Positions 1 through 8,179 are shown, counted from the first letter of the stretch. The stretch: 19,532 bases of DNA from Porphyromonadaceae bacterium (GCA_905372135.1 CAJPNS010000025.1:1-19532); one strand, 5' to 3'. Program-made: numbers and translations. The notes: a model not told the origin generated them from the sequence alone.

Positions 1-225
1 CTCTACTCCCTTTGTTATCTGGGTACTCACGTAATCTGCTTTCTCTTTATCATTATCGGCTACCGAGTTCAGAAAATTCGGGAACAAGAATGCTCTCATC
101 ACTGCAAACATTATAAAAAGTTTTATTAATATTATAATCCACAGTGTTTTACTGGTTTTAGACAGATTTCTAAAACCATCGTAATACATCTTGAAAAATT
201 TTCGCAGACCTACAGCTTTCTTCAT
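1..225 (-). CDS. DUF4492 family small membrane protein (partial, C-terminus off the left edge)
   Basis: The reading frame runs from an ATG at 225-223 to the window edge with no stop, giving 75 residues. The protein starts MKKAVGLRKFFKMYYDGFR and has one hydrophobic segment at about residues 29-52 (IIILIKLFIMFAVMRAFLFP), followed by a charged tail. The pattern of a short basic, aromatic N-terminus ending in YYDGFR, then LWIIILIKLFIMF and FPNFL, is what I know from the DUF4492 family of Bacteroidetes. Those proteins are about 75-85 residues long and usually lie just upstream of cydAB, the cytochrome bd quinol oxidase. The expected cydA would be beyond the left edge and cannot be checked here. 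The gene lies 66 bp downstream of gltX on the same strand, with no clear promoter or terminator between them, so read-through from the synthetase genes is possible. The family function is unknown; a role in bd oxidase assembly or as a small subunit is only a guess. Confidence 0.85.
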   Translation of the reverse strand, partial: MKKAVGLRKFFKMYYDGFRNLSKTSKTLWIIILIKLFIMFAVMRAFLFPNFLNSVADNDKEKADYVSTQITKGVE

Positions 226-291
226 TTTATACTCAATTCGTTTTCGACAAAATATCCGATACCGTTTAAGAAGAGGTAATCGTAGTTTTCG

Positions 292-1827
292 TTAGTTTTG
301 AGTTATTGCTATGATTTTCAGAGCGCTATTTATGCGATTAAGGGTCTCTGTTTTACCCAGAATACGTGTTATGGTAAAGATATGAGGACCTTTCATTTGC
401 CCTACAAGCACCAGACGGAACGGATTCATCACCGCTCCGAGCGAGTAACCCTTTGCCTCGCACCATTGCTTGACGCTCTCTTCGGTAGCTTGCTCGTCGT
501 CGAGGTTCGGCAGTGTTTGAAGTATCTCGGCAAGTTCGGTCAATAGTCTCGGAGTATCTTCTTTCCATCGTTTTTTCAGATCGCTTTCGGCGAAACTTTC
601 GGGGGCGGTGAAGAAAAACTCAACAAGCTCGAACAGCTCCTTGGGGAATGTGGCTCGCTCTTTGACACTGTCTATGGCAGCGAGTAGCTTGCGGTACTTA
701 TCTTCGTCGTCGAACATATTATCCGCAAAAAACGGCATTATGTACTTTGCCAACTCTTCGGTAGGCTTGGTCTGCAGATATTTGTGGTTGAACCACTTGC
801 CCTTTTCGTAATCGAACCGTGCTCCCGACCGCGAACAACGCTCGAGCGAAAAGGCTTCTATAAGCTCTTCTTTGGAGAAAATCTCTTGTTCGGTGCCGGG
901 ATTCCACCCCAACAGAGCCAGAAAATTTATGACGGCTTCGGGGAAATATCCGGCTTCACGATAACCCGATGTCTTCTCGCCTGTAATGGGGTCTGTCCAG
1001 TCGAGTGGGAAGACGGGGAAACCGAGCCTGTCGCCGTCGCGTTTGCTGAGTTTGCCCTTGCCGTCGGGCTTGAGCAGTAACGGTAGATGTGCAAACTGCG
1101 GCATAGTATCCTGCCAGCCGAAGTAGCGGTATAGCAATACGTGCAGCGGAGCCGACGGCAGCCACTCTTCGCCGCGTATGACGTGAGTAATCTCCATCAG
1201 ATGGTCGTCTACGATATTTGCCAGATGGTACGTCGGCAGCCCGTCGGCCGATTTCCAAAGGACTTTGTCGTCGAGTATTGTCGAGTTGATACGTACTTCG
1301 CCACGTATTATGTCGTTGACGACAATCTCTTCGTTGGGCTCTATCTTGATGCGGACTACATATTTTTCTCCGTTGGCTATGCGTCGGCTTACTTCGTCGG
1401 CGGGCAGTACCAGAGAGTTGTTCATCGACATTCGTGTGGAGGCATCGTATTGGAAGTTGGCTGTCTGAGAGCGTTTCTCCTCGAGTTCTTCGGGTGTGTC
1501 GAATGCGTAATACGCTTTGCCGTCGGCGATAAGTCGGTCGACATATTTGCGGTAGATGTCTTTGCGTTCGCTCTGGCGGTACGGTGCGTGTTTGCCACCG
1601 AACGAGACACCTTCGTCGAACTCTATACCAAGCCATTGGAGCGAGTCTATGATGTATTTCTCGGCACCTTCCACATAGCGATTGGTGTCGGTGTCTTCTA
1701 TCCTCAGTATCATTGTGCCTCCGTGACGGCGAGCAAAGAGGTAGTTGTAGAGGGCAGTGCGGACACCGCCTATATGAAGAGCTCCCGTTGGCGACGGAGC
1801 GAAACGTACTCTGGGTGTGGTGTTCAT
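292..1827 (-). CDS. gltX: Glutamyl-tRNA synthetase
   Basis: This cytoplasmic class I aminoacyl-tRNA synthetase charges tRNA-Glu with glutamate using ATP. The 511-residue protein has the first signature at the N-terminus: RVRFAPSPTGALHIGG, with HIGG at residues 18-21 as the HIGH motif. The KMSKS-type loop is KLSKR at 259-263. The stretch after that loop (GDRLGFPVFPLDW, then a GYREAGYFPEAVINFLALLGWNPG-type segment) is typical of Bacteroidetes GluRS. The C-terminal anticodon-binding part is complete, and the length fits the family. The ATG at 1827-1825 immediately precedes the conserved start of the protein. aspS ends only 39 bp upstream on the same strand, and I see no promoter between the two, so they are probably co-transcribed. 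Confidence 0.97.
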   Translation of the reverse strand: MNTTPRVRFAPSPTGALHIGGVRTALYNYLFARRHGGTMILRIEDTDTNRYVEGAEKYIIDSLQWLGIEFDEGVSFGGKHAPYRQSERKDIYRKYVDRLIADGKAYYAFDTPEELEEKRSQTANFQYDASTRMSMNNSLVLPADEVSRRIANGEKYVVRIKIEPNEEIVVNDIIRGEVRINSTILDDKVLWKSADGLPTYHLANIVDDHLMEITHVIRGEEWLPSAPLHVLLYRYFGWQDTMPQFAHLPLLLKPDGKGKLSKRDGDRLGFPVFPLDWTDPITGEKTSGYREAGYFPEAVINFLALLGWNPGTEQEIFSKEELIEAFSLERCSRSGARFDYEKGKWFNHKYLQTKPTEELAKYIMPFFADNMFDDEDKYRKLLAAIDSVKERATFPKELFELVEFFFTAPESFAESDLKKRWKEDTPRLLTELAEILQTLPNLDDEQATEESVKQWCEAKGYSLGAVMNPFRLVLVGQMKGPHIFTITRILGKTETLNRINSALKIIAITQN

Positions 1828-1866
1828 TTTCGTATCTTTGGGTAGAATAGTTGTTTTATGTCTTTT

Positions 1867-3618
1867 TTATTTCTGTACAATACTCAGAGCCAATTCGTCG
1901 AGTTGTGCTTTGTCGATAATGCTCGGAGCGTCTATCATTACGTCGCGTCCCTGGTTGTTTTTGGGGAATGCTATGCAGTCTCTGATACTGTCTAAGCCTG
2001 CAAAAAGCGATACGAAGCGGTCTAAGCCGTAGGCAATACCTCCGTGAGGCGGAGCACCGTATTTGAATGCGTTGGTCAGAAATCCGAATTGATATTCAGC
2101 CTGTTCGTCGGTGAAACCAAGTACTTGGAACATCTTTTTCTGTAAGCCGCTGTCGTGTATACGTATAGAGCCTCCGCCTACCTCTACACCGTTGATAACC
2201 ATATCGTAGGCATTAGCCCTAACTTTACCCGGTTCGCTATCGAGCAGTGGTATATCTTCCGGTTTGGGCGAGGTAAATGGGTGATGCATAGCGTAGTAGC
2301 GGTTTGTCTCTTCGTCCCATTCGAGCAACGGGAAATCGACAACCCAAAGACACGAATATTTGTTTTTGTCTCTGAGTCCGAGGCGACTACCCATCTCCAA
2401 ACGTAGCTCGGAGAGCTGTTTTTGAGCCTTAGATGTGTTGTCTCCGCTTATTATCAGTATCAAGTCGCCTGCCTCGGCGGCAAATTTTTCTTTTAATTTC
2501 TGCAAAACATCTTGCGTATAAAACTTATCCACGCTCGATTTGACATTACCGTCTGCCTCTACACGTGCATATACAAGTCCTTTGGCTCCTACCTGCGGAC
2601 GTCTGACGAAGTCGGTCAGTTCGTCGAGTTGTTTGCGTGTGTACGAGGCGGCTCCTTTGGCACAGATACCTCCGATGTACTCTGCATCGTCGAAGACCGA
2701 GAAACCGTAGCCTTTGAGCGTATCCATAAGCTCTACAAAACGCATATCGAAGCGAGTATCGGGCTTGTCGGAACCGTAATATCTCATTGCATCGGCAAAC
2801 GACATACGGGGAAAAGGTTGTAACTCTATGTTTTTTATGGTTTTGAAAAGATGTACGGTAAGTCCTTCGAATGTTTTTATAATATCTTCCTGTTCGACGA
2901 ACGACATTTCGCAGTCGATTTGAGTGAATTCGGGTTGGCGGTCTGCCCTGAGGTCTTCGTCGCGGAAACATTTTACTATCTGGAAGTAACGGTCGAAGCC
3001 TGACACCATCAGCAGTTGCTTGAATGTCTGAGGACTCTGTGGCAGAGCATAAAATTGTCCGGGGTTCATACGTGAAGGAACGACAAAGTCGCGTGCTCCT
3101 TCGGGAGTAGACTTGATGAGCACCGGTGTCTCTACCTCGAGGAAATGCAGCGAATCCAGATAACGCCGTGTCTCGAACGCCATCTTGTGCCGTAGCTCGA
3201 GATTGGCTCTTACGCTGTTGCGTCTGAGGTCGAGGTATCGGTATTGCATACGGATATCGTCGCCTCCGTCGGTTTCGTCTTCTATCGTAAATGGCGGTAC
3301 AGCCGACGGATTCAGCACACAGAGCGAAGAGACGATTATCTCTATCTCACCTGTCGGGATATTGGGGTTTTTGTTGCTACGCTCGGCTACTGTCCCTGTC
3401 GCCTGAATGACGTACTCTCTGCCGAGGCGGTTTGCACTCTCGCATATCTCGGGGTTGATGTCTTGATTAAAAACGAGTTGTGTAATGCCGTACCTATCGC
3501 GTAGGTCGATGAAGGTCATACCCCCCATTTTTCTGTTTTTCTGTACCCAGCCCGTAAGAGTTACCGTTTTACCTGCGTCGGTCAGTCGCAGTTCGCCGTT
3601 TGTATGTGTTCTCAACAT
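1867..3618 (-). CDS. aspS: Aspartyl-tRNA synthetase, bacterial type
   Basis: This class II synthetase attaches aspartate to tRNA-Asp. The 583 residues fit the bacterial AspRS layout: an N-terminal OB-fold anticodon domain (about 1-105), the catalytic core, an inserted GAD domain in the middle and a C-terminal catalytic segment. Motif 2 is FRDEDLRADRQPEFTQID at 218-235, and motif 3 is GIAYGLDRFVSLFAG at about 527-541. Residue 31, which is His in well-studied non-discriminating AspRS enzymes and Leu in E. coli, is Met here. This leans towards a discriminating enzyme, but that is inference from one position. The ATG at 3618-3616 starts the conserved MLRTHTNGEL sequence. The gene is divergent from grpE and heads the aspS-gltX-DUF4492 run. 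Confidence 0.97.
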   Translation of the reverse strand: MLRTHTNGELRLTDAGKTVTLTGWVQKNRKMGGMTFIDLRDRYGITQLVFNQDINPEICESANRLGREYVIQATGTVAERSNKNPNIPTGEIEIIVSSLCVLNPSAVPPFTIEDETDGGDDIRMQYRYLDLRRNSVRANLELRHKMAFETRRYLDSLHFLEVETPVLIKSTPEGARDFVVPSRMNPGQFYALPQSPQTFKQLLMVSGFDRYFQIVKCFRDEDLRADRQPEFTQIDCEMSFVEQEDIIKTFEGLTVHLFKTIKNIELQPFPRMSFADAMRYYGSDKPDTRFDMRFVELMDTLKGYGFSVFDDAEYIGGICAKGAASYTRKQLDELTDFVRRPQVGAKGLVYARVEADGNVKSSVDKFYTQDVLQKLKEKFAAEAGDLILIISGDNTSKAQKQLSELRLEMGSRLGLRDKNKYSCLWVVDFPLLEWDEETNRYYAMHHPFTSPKPEDIPLLDSEPGKVRANAYDMVINGVEVGGGSIRIHDSGLQKKMFQVLGFTDEQAEYQFGFLTNAFKYGAPPHGGIAYGLDRFVSLFAGLDSIRDCIAFPKNNQGRDVMIDAPSIIDKAQLDELALSIVQK

Positions 3619-3663
3619 TTTGGTTACGAATTAGTCGGATATTATTATGAATATAAAAACTTA

Positions 3664-3671
3664 CAAAGTTA
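3664..3671 (-). promoter_or_regulatory. Promoter -7 box for aspS
   Basis: The plus-strand sequence CAAAGTTA reads TAACTTTG on the minus strand, an exact match to the Bacteroidetes -7 consensus TAnnTTTG. It lies about 46 bp upstream of the aspS ATG. I could not find a TTG at the usual spacing, so the -33 box is weak or absent. Confidence 0.6.
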
Positions 3672-3755
3672 ATACTTTTTCGTGTATAGTTTTATATATC
3701 ACAATATCGGATAGCGATTTATTGTGTTGGCTACTGCCAAATTTACCGCTTTATG

Positions 3756-3763
3756 TACTTTTG
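3756..3763 (+). promoter_or_regulatory. Promoter -7 box for grpE-dnaJ
   Basis: TACTTTTG matches TAnnTTTG exactly and points towards grpE, about 78 bp upstream of its ATG. The nearest upstream TTG (3727-3729) is spaced too far away (26 nt) for a standard -33 box. I see no CIRCE-type inverted repeat in the divergent spacer, so HrcA control is not indicated. Confidence 0.5.
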
Positions 3764-3841
3764 TGTCGTTTGGCAGTCTTTTTGCTCATCTCTTTTTTGT
3801 TTATAGAATTTCGAATAAAAACATAGACTTAAAATATTGAT

Positions 3842-4393
3842 ATGGAAAGCAAACATTACAAAAATAGCCAAGAAGAAGACAGTCGGCACTCTAATCCGAT
3901 AGAAGATACGGCCGAAAACCCCACCGCCAATGTAGAAAACGAAGAAAATACCGACGATTGCGAGGCGCGATATGGCAAGCTAAACGACTCTTATGTACGC
4001 CTTTTGGCAGAGTTCGACAACTATCGTAAACGTACCGCAAAGGAACGAATAGAGTTTATATCCATAGCAAGCGAACAGGTGATAGTGGATATTCTGCCCG
4101 TGGTCGACAATATGGAAAGAGCCTTGCAAAATATGGATTCGTCGACCGACCTCGCTGCCGTAAAACAAGGTCTCGAGCTTATATATCAACAACTACTGTC
4201 TGTCCTCAAACGCCATGGAGTGAAGCAGATAGAGACAGCTGACGGTAATTTCGATACCGAATACCACGAAGCGATAACTACCATACCTGCTCCTACAGTC
4301 GAGCAAAAAGGCAAAATCGTCGATTGCACTCTGAAAGGATATACCCTCAACGACAAAGTTATCAGACATTCGAAAGTAGTTATCGGCGAATAA
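3842..4393 (+). CDS. grpE: GrpE nucleotide exchange factor
   Basis: GrpE releases ADP from DnaK and so resets the Hsp70 cycle in the cytoplasm. The 183-residue protein has an acidic, low-complexity N-terminus (about 1-40), then the long helical region holding the conserved motif LLAEFDNYRKRTAKER. It ends in the beta domain with GYTLNDKVIRHSKVVIGE, whose RHSKV stretch is the usual GrpE C-terminus. The length is normal. dnaJ follows 12 bp later on the same strand, the common grpE-dnaJ arrangement; dnaK and hrcA are not in this window. Confidence 0.96.
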   Translation: MESKHYKNSQEEDSRHSNPIEDTAENPTANVENEENTDDCEARYGKLNDSYVRLLAEFDNYRKRTAKERIEFISIASEQVIVDILPVVDNMERALQNMDSSTDLAAVKQGLELIYQQLLSVLKRHGVKQIETADGNFDTEYHEAITTIPAPTVEQKGKIVDCTLKGYTLNDKVIRHSKVVIGE

Positions 4394-4405
4394 AAATACC
4401 ATATT

Positions 4406-5575
4406 ATGGCGACAAAAAGAGATTATTACGAGGTTTTGGGAGTAGTGCGAACTGCCACAGTAGAAGAGATAAAAAAAGCATATCGGAAGAAAGCTATTAA
4501 GTATCACCCCGATCGCAATCCGGGCAATAAGGAAGCCGAAGAGAAGTTCAAAGAAGCTGCTGAGGCTTACGAGATACTCTCCGATGCTGCTAAGCGCGAA
4601 CGATACGACCGTTTCGGACATGCAGCAACAGGCAGTGGAGCAGGCGGTTTCGGAGGCGGAATGTCGATGGACGACATATTTTCCAATTTTGGCGATATTT
4701 TTGGCGGACATTTTGGCAGTGCTTTCAGAGGCTTCGCCGGCGGTTTTGGCGGAGGCTTCTACGATAGCTCTTCGAGCCGAAAAACCTCTAAAGGCTCAAA
4801 TCTCAGAGTGAAAGTACAGATAAGCCTCAATGATGTAGCCACAGGAGTGGAGAAAAAACTAAAGGTCAATAAACTTGTAGCCTGCTCACACTGCGGAGGT
4901 AGTGGCGCCAAAGATGCAAGCAGTATCAAGACGTGTACCACCTGCGGAGGTAGTGGCATAGTTACTCAGGTACAGAGGACTATACTTGGTTCGATGCAGA
5001 CGCAGTCGTATTGCCCGTCGTGTAACGGTACGGGTAGGGTCATCACCGATAAGTGCCGGCATTGCAGCGGCGAGGGAGTGGTGCGTGCCGAAGAGATAAT
5101 ACCTATCAATATACCTGCAGGTATCGAAGACGGAATGCAGTTTACCGTTCGTGGTAAAGGCAATGCCGCTCGCAATGGCGGTATCGCAGGCGACCTCATT
5201 GTGCTTGTCGAAGAAGAGCTGCACGAAGAACTCATTCGCGACGGTAGCGACCTTATTTACAATCTTATGCTCGACTTGCCCACAGCCATACTTGGCGGTA
5301 CGGTAGAGATTCCTACCATTACCGGAAAGGTGAAGGTGAAAATAGATAAAGGCACGCAGCCAAATAAAGTTCTGAGACTTCGCAACAAGGGACTGCCTCA
5401 TCTACAGGCGTATGGCACAGGCGACCTGCTCGTGAATATCAACGTCTATATTCCCGAAAATCTCTCTGCCGACGAGCGGAAGACCTTCGAGCAATTCCAC
5501 AACTCGCCAAACTTCAGCCCCAAGCCCGACGACGAAAAAGGCTTTTTCAACCGCTTCAAAAATATGTTCGACTGA
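4406..5575 (+). CDS. dnaJ: Chaperone DnaJ (type I Hsp40)
   Basis: This is the DnaK co-chaperone that delivers unfolded clients and stimulates the DnaK ATPase. All type I parts are present in 389 residues: a J domain with the HPD motif at 34-36, a Gly/Phe-rich linker (about 73-120), and a zinc domain with four CxxCxGxG repeats (CSHCGGSG at 160, CTTCGGSG at 177, CPSCNGTG at 203, CRHCSGEG at 217). The C-terminal substrate-binding domains follow, including LDLPTAILGGTVEIPT. The zinc repeats are all intact. It is translated 12 bp after grpE and is followed by a terminator at 5630-5665. Confidence 0.98.
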   Translation: MATKRDYYEVLGVVRTATVEEIKKAYRKKAIKYHPDRNPGNKEAEEKFKEAAEAYEILSDAAKRERYDRFGHAATGSGAGGFGGGMSMDDIFSNFGDIFGGHFGSAFRGFAGGFGGGFYDSSSSRKTSKGSNLRVKVQISLNDVATGVEKKLKVNKLVACSHCGGSGAKDASSIKTCTTCGGSGIVTQVQRTILGSMQTQSYCPSCNGTGRVITDKCRHCSGEGVVRAEEIIPINIPAGIEDGMQFTVRGKGNAARNGGIAGDLIVLVEEELHEELIRDGSDLIYNLMLDLPTAILGGTVEIPTITGKVKVKIDKGTQPNKVLRLRNKGLPHLQAYGTGDLLVNINVYIPENLSADERKTFEQFHNSPNFSPKPDDEKGFFNRFKNMFD

Positions 5576-5629
5576 ACGGACTATATACAAACATCCTTGC
5601 CGTCAATCGATTATCGCGAGGAAAACTAA

Positions 5630-5665
5630 AAAAGGCTACCCACCGAATAGTGCTGGTAGCCTTTT
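5630..5665. terminator. Bidirectional terminator between dnaJ and the lipoprotein gene
   Basis: A perfect 11-bp stem, aaaaggctacc (5630-5640) with ggtagcctttt (5655-5665), closes a 14-nt loop. The left arm begins with a run of A and the right arm ends with T, so the hairpin has a U-tract in both directions. It lies 55 bp after dnaJ and 18 bp after the stop of the minus-strand gene that ends at 5683. Confidence 0.85.
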
Positions 5666-5682
5666 AGTTAATCCATTAGCCA

Positions 5683-6147
5683 CTATTTTATTATAGTGAT
5701 GTAATCTCCCTTATACTCAGGGTTATCGCTGCTCGACCACTCTTTATACGACGAAAATACAAGCGAATCGTTATAGTACACTTTATCGTATGTATAGTAT
5801 GGTCCGTAGCGTCCGAAAATGGCTCTTACCGTATCTGTATCGTAGTAGTTCCACTGAATATAGGTAGTAACCCAAGTCGGTTTGTCATCATGTTTTTCAG
5901 GTGCTATATTTACAAAGATTACTCCATTGTGAAAACACGTGTCTTTTGACACATACTGTTTTATGGGTAGAACCTTTACCGAGTCGCCATACATAGCGCT
6001 ACCTACCAGATTATTACCTTCGGCATCTACTACTTTTATACCCAAATCCAAATGAGGAATTGGCGCGCCCCCTTTGAATTGGGAGCAGCCGACCAATACA
6101 AATGCCGATAAAGCTAACGTAAATAATTTCTTTATTATCTTCTTCAT
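5683..6147 (-). CDS. Small lipoprotein of unknown function
   Basis: I do not recognise a named family. The 154-residue product starts with a lipoprotein signal: MKKIIKKLF, a hydrophobic stretch, and the lipobox LVGC at 18-21, so Cys21 is the likely lipidated residue. The residues after it (SQFKGG) lack the acidic surface-export signal known for Bacteroidetes surface lipoproteins, so the inner face of the outer membrane or the periplasm is more likely (inference). The mature part is about 134 residues, rich in Tyr, Asp and Thr. It has an early GIKVVDAEGNNLVG segment that resembles the first strands of a small beta fold. It stands alone, with its own promoter (6315-6344) and a terminator shared with dnaJ. 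The signal peptide, promoter and terminator make a real gene very likely. Confidence 0.85.
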   Translation of the reverse strand: MKKIIKKLFTLALSAFVLVGCSQFKGGAPIPHLDLGIKVVDAEGNNLVGSAMYGDSVKVLPIKQYVSKDTCFHNGVIFVNIAPEKHDDKPTWVTTYIQWNYYDTDTVRAIFGRYGPYYTYDKVYYNDSLVFSSYKEWSSSDNPEYKGDYITIIK

Positions 6148-6248
6148 ATCCTAGTTTTTTTTGTTTGTGAATTGCTTATGTGTTTTTTGTCGTGTTTGTA
6201 AATATCTCGTTTTTAATGCTTTCGGCTATGTAAGTAATGATTTACCGT

Positions 6249-6262
6249 AAAAGACGTCTTTT
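6249..6262. repeat. 14-bp perfect palindrome in the lipoprotein leader
   Basis: AAAAGACGTCTTTT is its own reverse complement. It lies about 50 nt downstream of the predicted lipoprotein transcription start and about 100 nt before the start codon. It could be an operator or a weak RNA hairpin, and a chance palindrome is not excluded. Confidence 0.4.
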
Positions 6263-6314
6263 GCTTAACATTGATTATCATTGCAATTATCTTGCGTAGA
6301 AAAAAACTACAATG

Positions 6315-6344
6315 CAAAGCTACCTATATTTTTTGCAATAACAA
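6315..6344 (-). promoter_or_regulatory. Promoter for the lipoprotein gene
   Basis: On the minus strand a TTG (6344-6342) is followed after 19 nt by TAGCTTTG (6322-6315), an exact match to the Bacteroidetes -33/-7 pattern with correct spacing. The predicted start leaves a leader of about 160 nt before the ATG at 6147, longer than the other leaders in the window. Confidence 0.65.
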
Positions 6345-6466
6345 TTTTTTTTGATAAAATCTTGTTTTTAACACTTTATGTGCTTACATTGCTGTAAAGG
6401 GCTTGTATTTTTGCGGAGCAATGTGGCAAAAAATGGGGTATTAGCAGCCAATAGAGGAAAAAACAC

Positions 6467-6474
6467 TACCTTTA
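6467..6474 (+). promoter_or_regulatory. Candidate -7 box for the pyrK operon
   Basis: TACCTTTA matches seven of the eight consensus positions of TAnnTTTG. It is preceded by ggaaaaaacac, as is the exact box TACCTTTG at 14121-14128. It lies 42 bp before the pyrK ATG, close to the spacing of the other promoters here. An alternative exact box, TATTTTTG, is at 6406-6413. Neither has a well-placed TTG. Confidence 0.4.
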
Positions 6475-6515
6475 CACTTTGCAAAACGGTAATCTTTTTA
6501 TCGCATAAAACGCTT

Positions 6516-7253
6516 ATGAACAAAGATATATACAATGTACTATCGAACGAGTGGCTCACCGAAAGTGTCGTTCGGCTTGTAGTGGAGGGCGATACGAGTG
6601 CTATAAAGCGTCCCGGACAGTTTGTAAACATCGCTGTGCAGGGGTTCTATCTGAGGCGTCCCATATCGGTGTGCGACTACGACGGTAGCACTATTACTCT
6701 TGTCTACAAGGTTGTAGGCGAGGGCACCGAAGCGCTGGCTCGTTATGGCAAAGGCGATAAGCTCGACATACTTGTGGGGCTTGGCAACGGCTTCGACACC
6801 GCAGCCGATTGCACTAAACCGATAGTGATTGGGGGTGGGGTAGGAGTACCTCCACTGTACGGACTTACCAAAAAGCTCTTAGAGGTGGGCAAGAAGCCGT
6901 CGGTAGTGATGTGTTTCAATACAAAGAAAGAGCTATTTTTGCTCGACGATTTCAGAAAACTCGGTGTCGAAGTAGCGGTAGCTACGGTCGATGGCAGCTG
7001 CGGAGTGAAAGGTTACTACTCCGATGCTATCGATGATTGCGGTATCGAATACGACTATTATTACACCTGCGGACCTTTGGCAATGCTCCGAAACATTCAT
7101 CGTACACTCGAGGTAGATGGGCAGATCAGTCTCGAGGAGCGTATGGGCTGCGGTTTCGGTGGGTGTATGGGCTGTTCGTACAAGACTCGCGACGGTTACA
7201 GACGTGTCTGCACCGATACCGTAGTGAGTGCAAGAGATATTTTATTCGATTAA
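6516..7253 (+). CDS. pyrK: Dihydroorotate dehydrogenase electron transfer subunit PyrK
   Basis: PyrK carries electrons from PyrD to NAD+ in class 1B dihydroorotate dehydrogenase of UMP synthesis. The 245-residue product has an FAD domain (RPGQFVNIAV at about 33-42, then RRPISVCDYDG), a nucleotide-binding segment with GGGVGVPPLYGL, and a C-terminal 2Fe-2S site. The four cluster cysteines are Cys212, Cys217, Cys220 and Cys232 in GCGFGGCMGC followed by YRRVC. I chose the ATG at 6516 because the protein from there, MNKDIYNVLSNEWLTESV, fits the family start. The open frame from 6378 adds 46 residues with no such resemblance and overlaps the candidate promoters. pyrD begins 14 bp after the stop. 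Confidence 0.95.
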   Translation: MNKDIYNVLSNEWLTESVVRLVVEGDTSAIKRPGQFVNIAVQGFYLRRPISVCDYDGSTITLVYKVVGEGTEALARYGKGDKLDILVGLGNGFDTAADCTKPIVIGGGVGVPPLYGLTKKLLEVGKKPSVVMCFNTKKELFLLDDFRKLGVEVAVATVDGSCGVKGYYSDAIDDCGIEYDYYYTCGPLAMLRNIHRTLEVDGQISLEERMGCGFGGCMGCSYKTRDGYRRVCTDTVVSARDILFD

Positions 7254-7267
7254 TAGAAAATAACTAT

Positions 7268-8176
7268 ATGTTACAGACAGAGATATGCGGTCTTGTGCTC
7301 GACAACCCGATAATCGCCGCAAGTGGTACGTTCGGTTTCGGGCAGGAATACAAAGATTTTTACGACATCAATATCCTTGGTTCGATTTCGATAAAAGGTA
7401 CTACTCTCGAGCCGCGTTTTGGTAATGCCACGCCTCGTATTGCAGAGTGTAAGGCAGGTATGCTCAATGCAGTCGGGCTCCAAAATCCCGGCGTAGAGGC
7501 TGTCGTAAGGCACGAATTGCCCGAACTGGCTAAGATATACCGCAAACCGGTAGTCGCCAATGTATGCGGCTTCGCGGTCGACGAATATGTCGAAGTAGCT
7601 CGAATAATGAGCCAAGCCGCAAACGTGGGGCTGATAGAGCTCAATATCAGCTGCCCGAACGTGAAACACGGCGGTATGTCGTTCGGTACCGATGCTGCGT
7701 GTGCTGCCGAAGTCACGGCAGCTGTCAAGAGTATCTCTCAGAAACCTGTCATTGTAAAGCTATCGCCCAACGTTACCGATATTGTGGCTATCGCTGTAGC
7801 TTGCCAAGAGGCTGGTGCCGACGGACTTTGCCTCATCAATACGCTTCTCGGTATGAGGCTCGACCTGAAGACGAGGCGTCCGGTATTGGCTAATGTTACC
7901 GGCGGGCTGTCGGGCGACGGAGTTTTCCCCATTGCTCTGAGAATGATATACGAGACCGCCAAAGCGTGTACCATACCTATCGTTGGCTGCGGTGGAGTAA
8001 GCACTGCTCGCGACGTGATAGAGATGATGATGGCTGGGGCTGCGGCTGTAGAGGTGGGTACTGCCAATCTTATCAACCCTACTGCCTGCCGCGATATAAT
8101 CGAGAGTCTTCCGCACGAAATGGAGCGTCTTGGTATAGAGAAACTTAAGGATATAATTGGCGTAGCACTGAGGTAG
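7268..8176 (+). CDS. pyrD: Dihydroorotate dehydrogenase catalytic subunit, class 1B
   Basis: PyrD oxidises dihydroorotate to orotate on FMN in the cytoplasm, the fourth step of pyrimidine synthesis. The 302-residue protein begins LQTEICGLVLDNPIIAASGT and has the class 1 active-site segment LNISCPNVKHGG, with Cys129 as the expected catalytic base. It also has the substrate-loop segment GLQNPG and the FMN-phosphate segments VGCGGVST and VEVGTANL. It lies directly after pyrK, its obligate partner in class 1B enzymes. The ATG at 7268 gives the family N-terminus, and the open frame extending upstream only overlaps the pyrK end. trmN6' starts 3 bp after the stop, so the genes are tightly coupled. 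The standard symbol is pyrD, sometimes pyrDB. Confidence 0.96.
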   Translation: MLQTEICGLVLDNPIIAASGTFGFGQEYKDFYDINILGSISIKGTTLEPRFGNATPRIAECKAGMLNAVGLQNPGVEAVVRHELPELAKIYRKPVVANVCGFAVDEYVEVARIMSQAANVGLIELNISCPNVKHGGMSFGTDAACAAEVTAAVKSISQKPVIVKLSPNVTDIVAIAVACQEAGADGLCLINTLLGMRLDLKTRRPVLANVTGGLSGDGVFPIALRMIYETAKACTIPIVGCGGVSTARDVIEMMMAGAAAVEVGTANLINPTACRDIIESLPHEMERLGIEKLKDIIGVALR

Positions 8177-8179
8177 GCA

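Larger units (their letters stand above)
6148..6515. other. 368-bp divergent spacer between the lipoprotein gene and pyrK
   Basis: This is the only stretch over 300 bp without a gene. It holds a good minus-strand promoter (6315-6344) that leaves an untranslated leader of about 160 nt before the lipoprotein gene, a 14-bp perfect palindrome in that leader (6249-6262), and two plus-strand TAnnTTTG-like boxes (6406-6413 and 6467-6474) ahead of pyrK. The pyrK frame stays open upstream to an ATG at 6378, but that added part has no PyrK character. I see no small RNA or convincing small gene. Confidence 0.6.

Noticed and set aside
956..1845. Long frames of 226 and 234 residues overlapping gltX
   Set aside because: Their composition (Arg/Thr-rich or Val/Phe-rich) is typical of out-of-frame translation, and gltX is intact across the region.
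6266..6280. Fur-box-like sequence (TGATAATCAATGTTA on the minus strand)
   Set aside because: The left half matches the 7-1-7 Fur pattern but the right half matches only four of seven positions, it lies downstream of the predicted start, and the region is AT-rich, so chance is likely.
6378..6515. Upstream extension of pyrK by 46 codons
   Set aside because: The extra residues (MCLHCCKGLVF and on) have no PyrK similarity and cover the promoter-like boxes; the ATG at 6516 fits the family.
7037..7267. Upstream extension of the pyrD frame into pyrK
   Set aside because: The region is well-conserved PyrK including its iron-sulfur cysteines; the pyrD family N-terminus begins at 7268.
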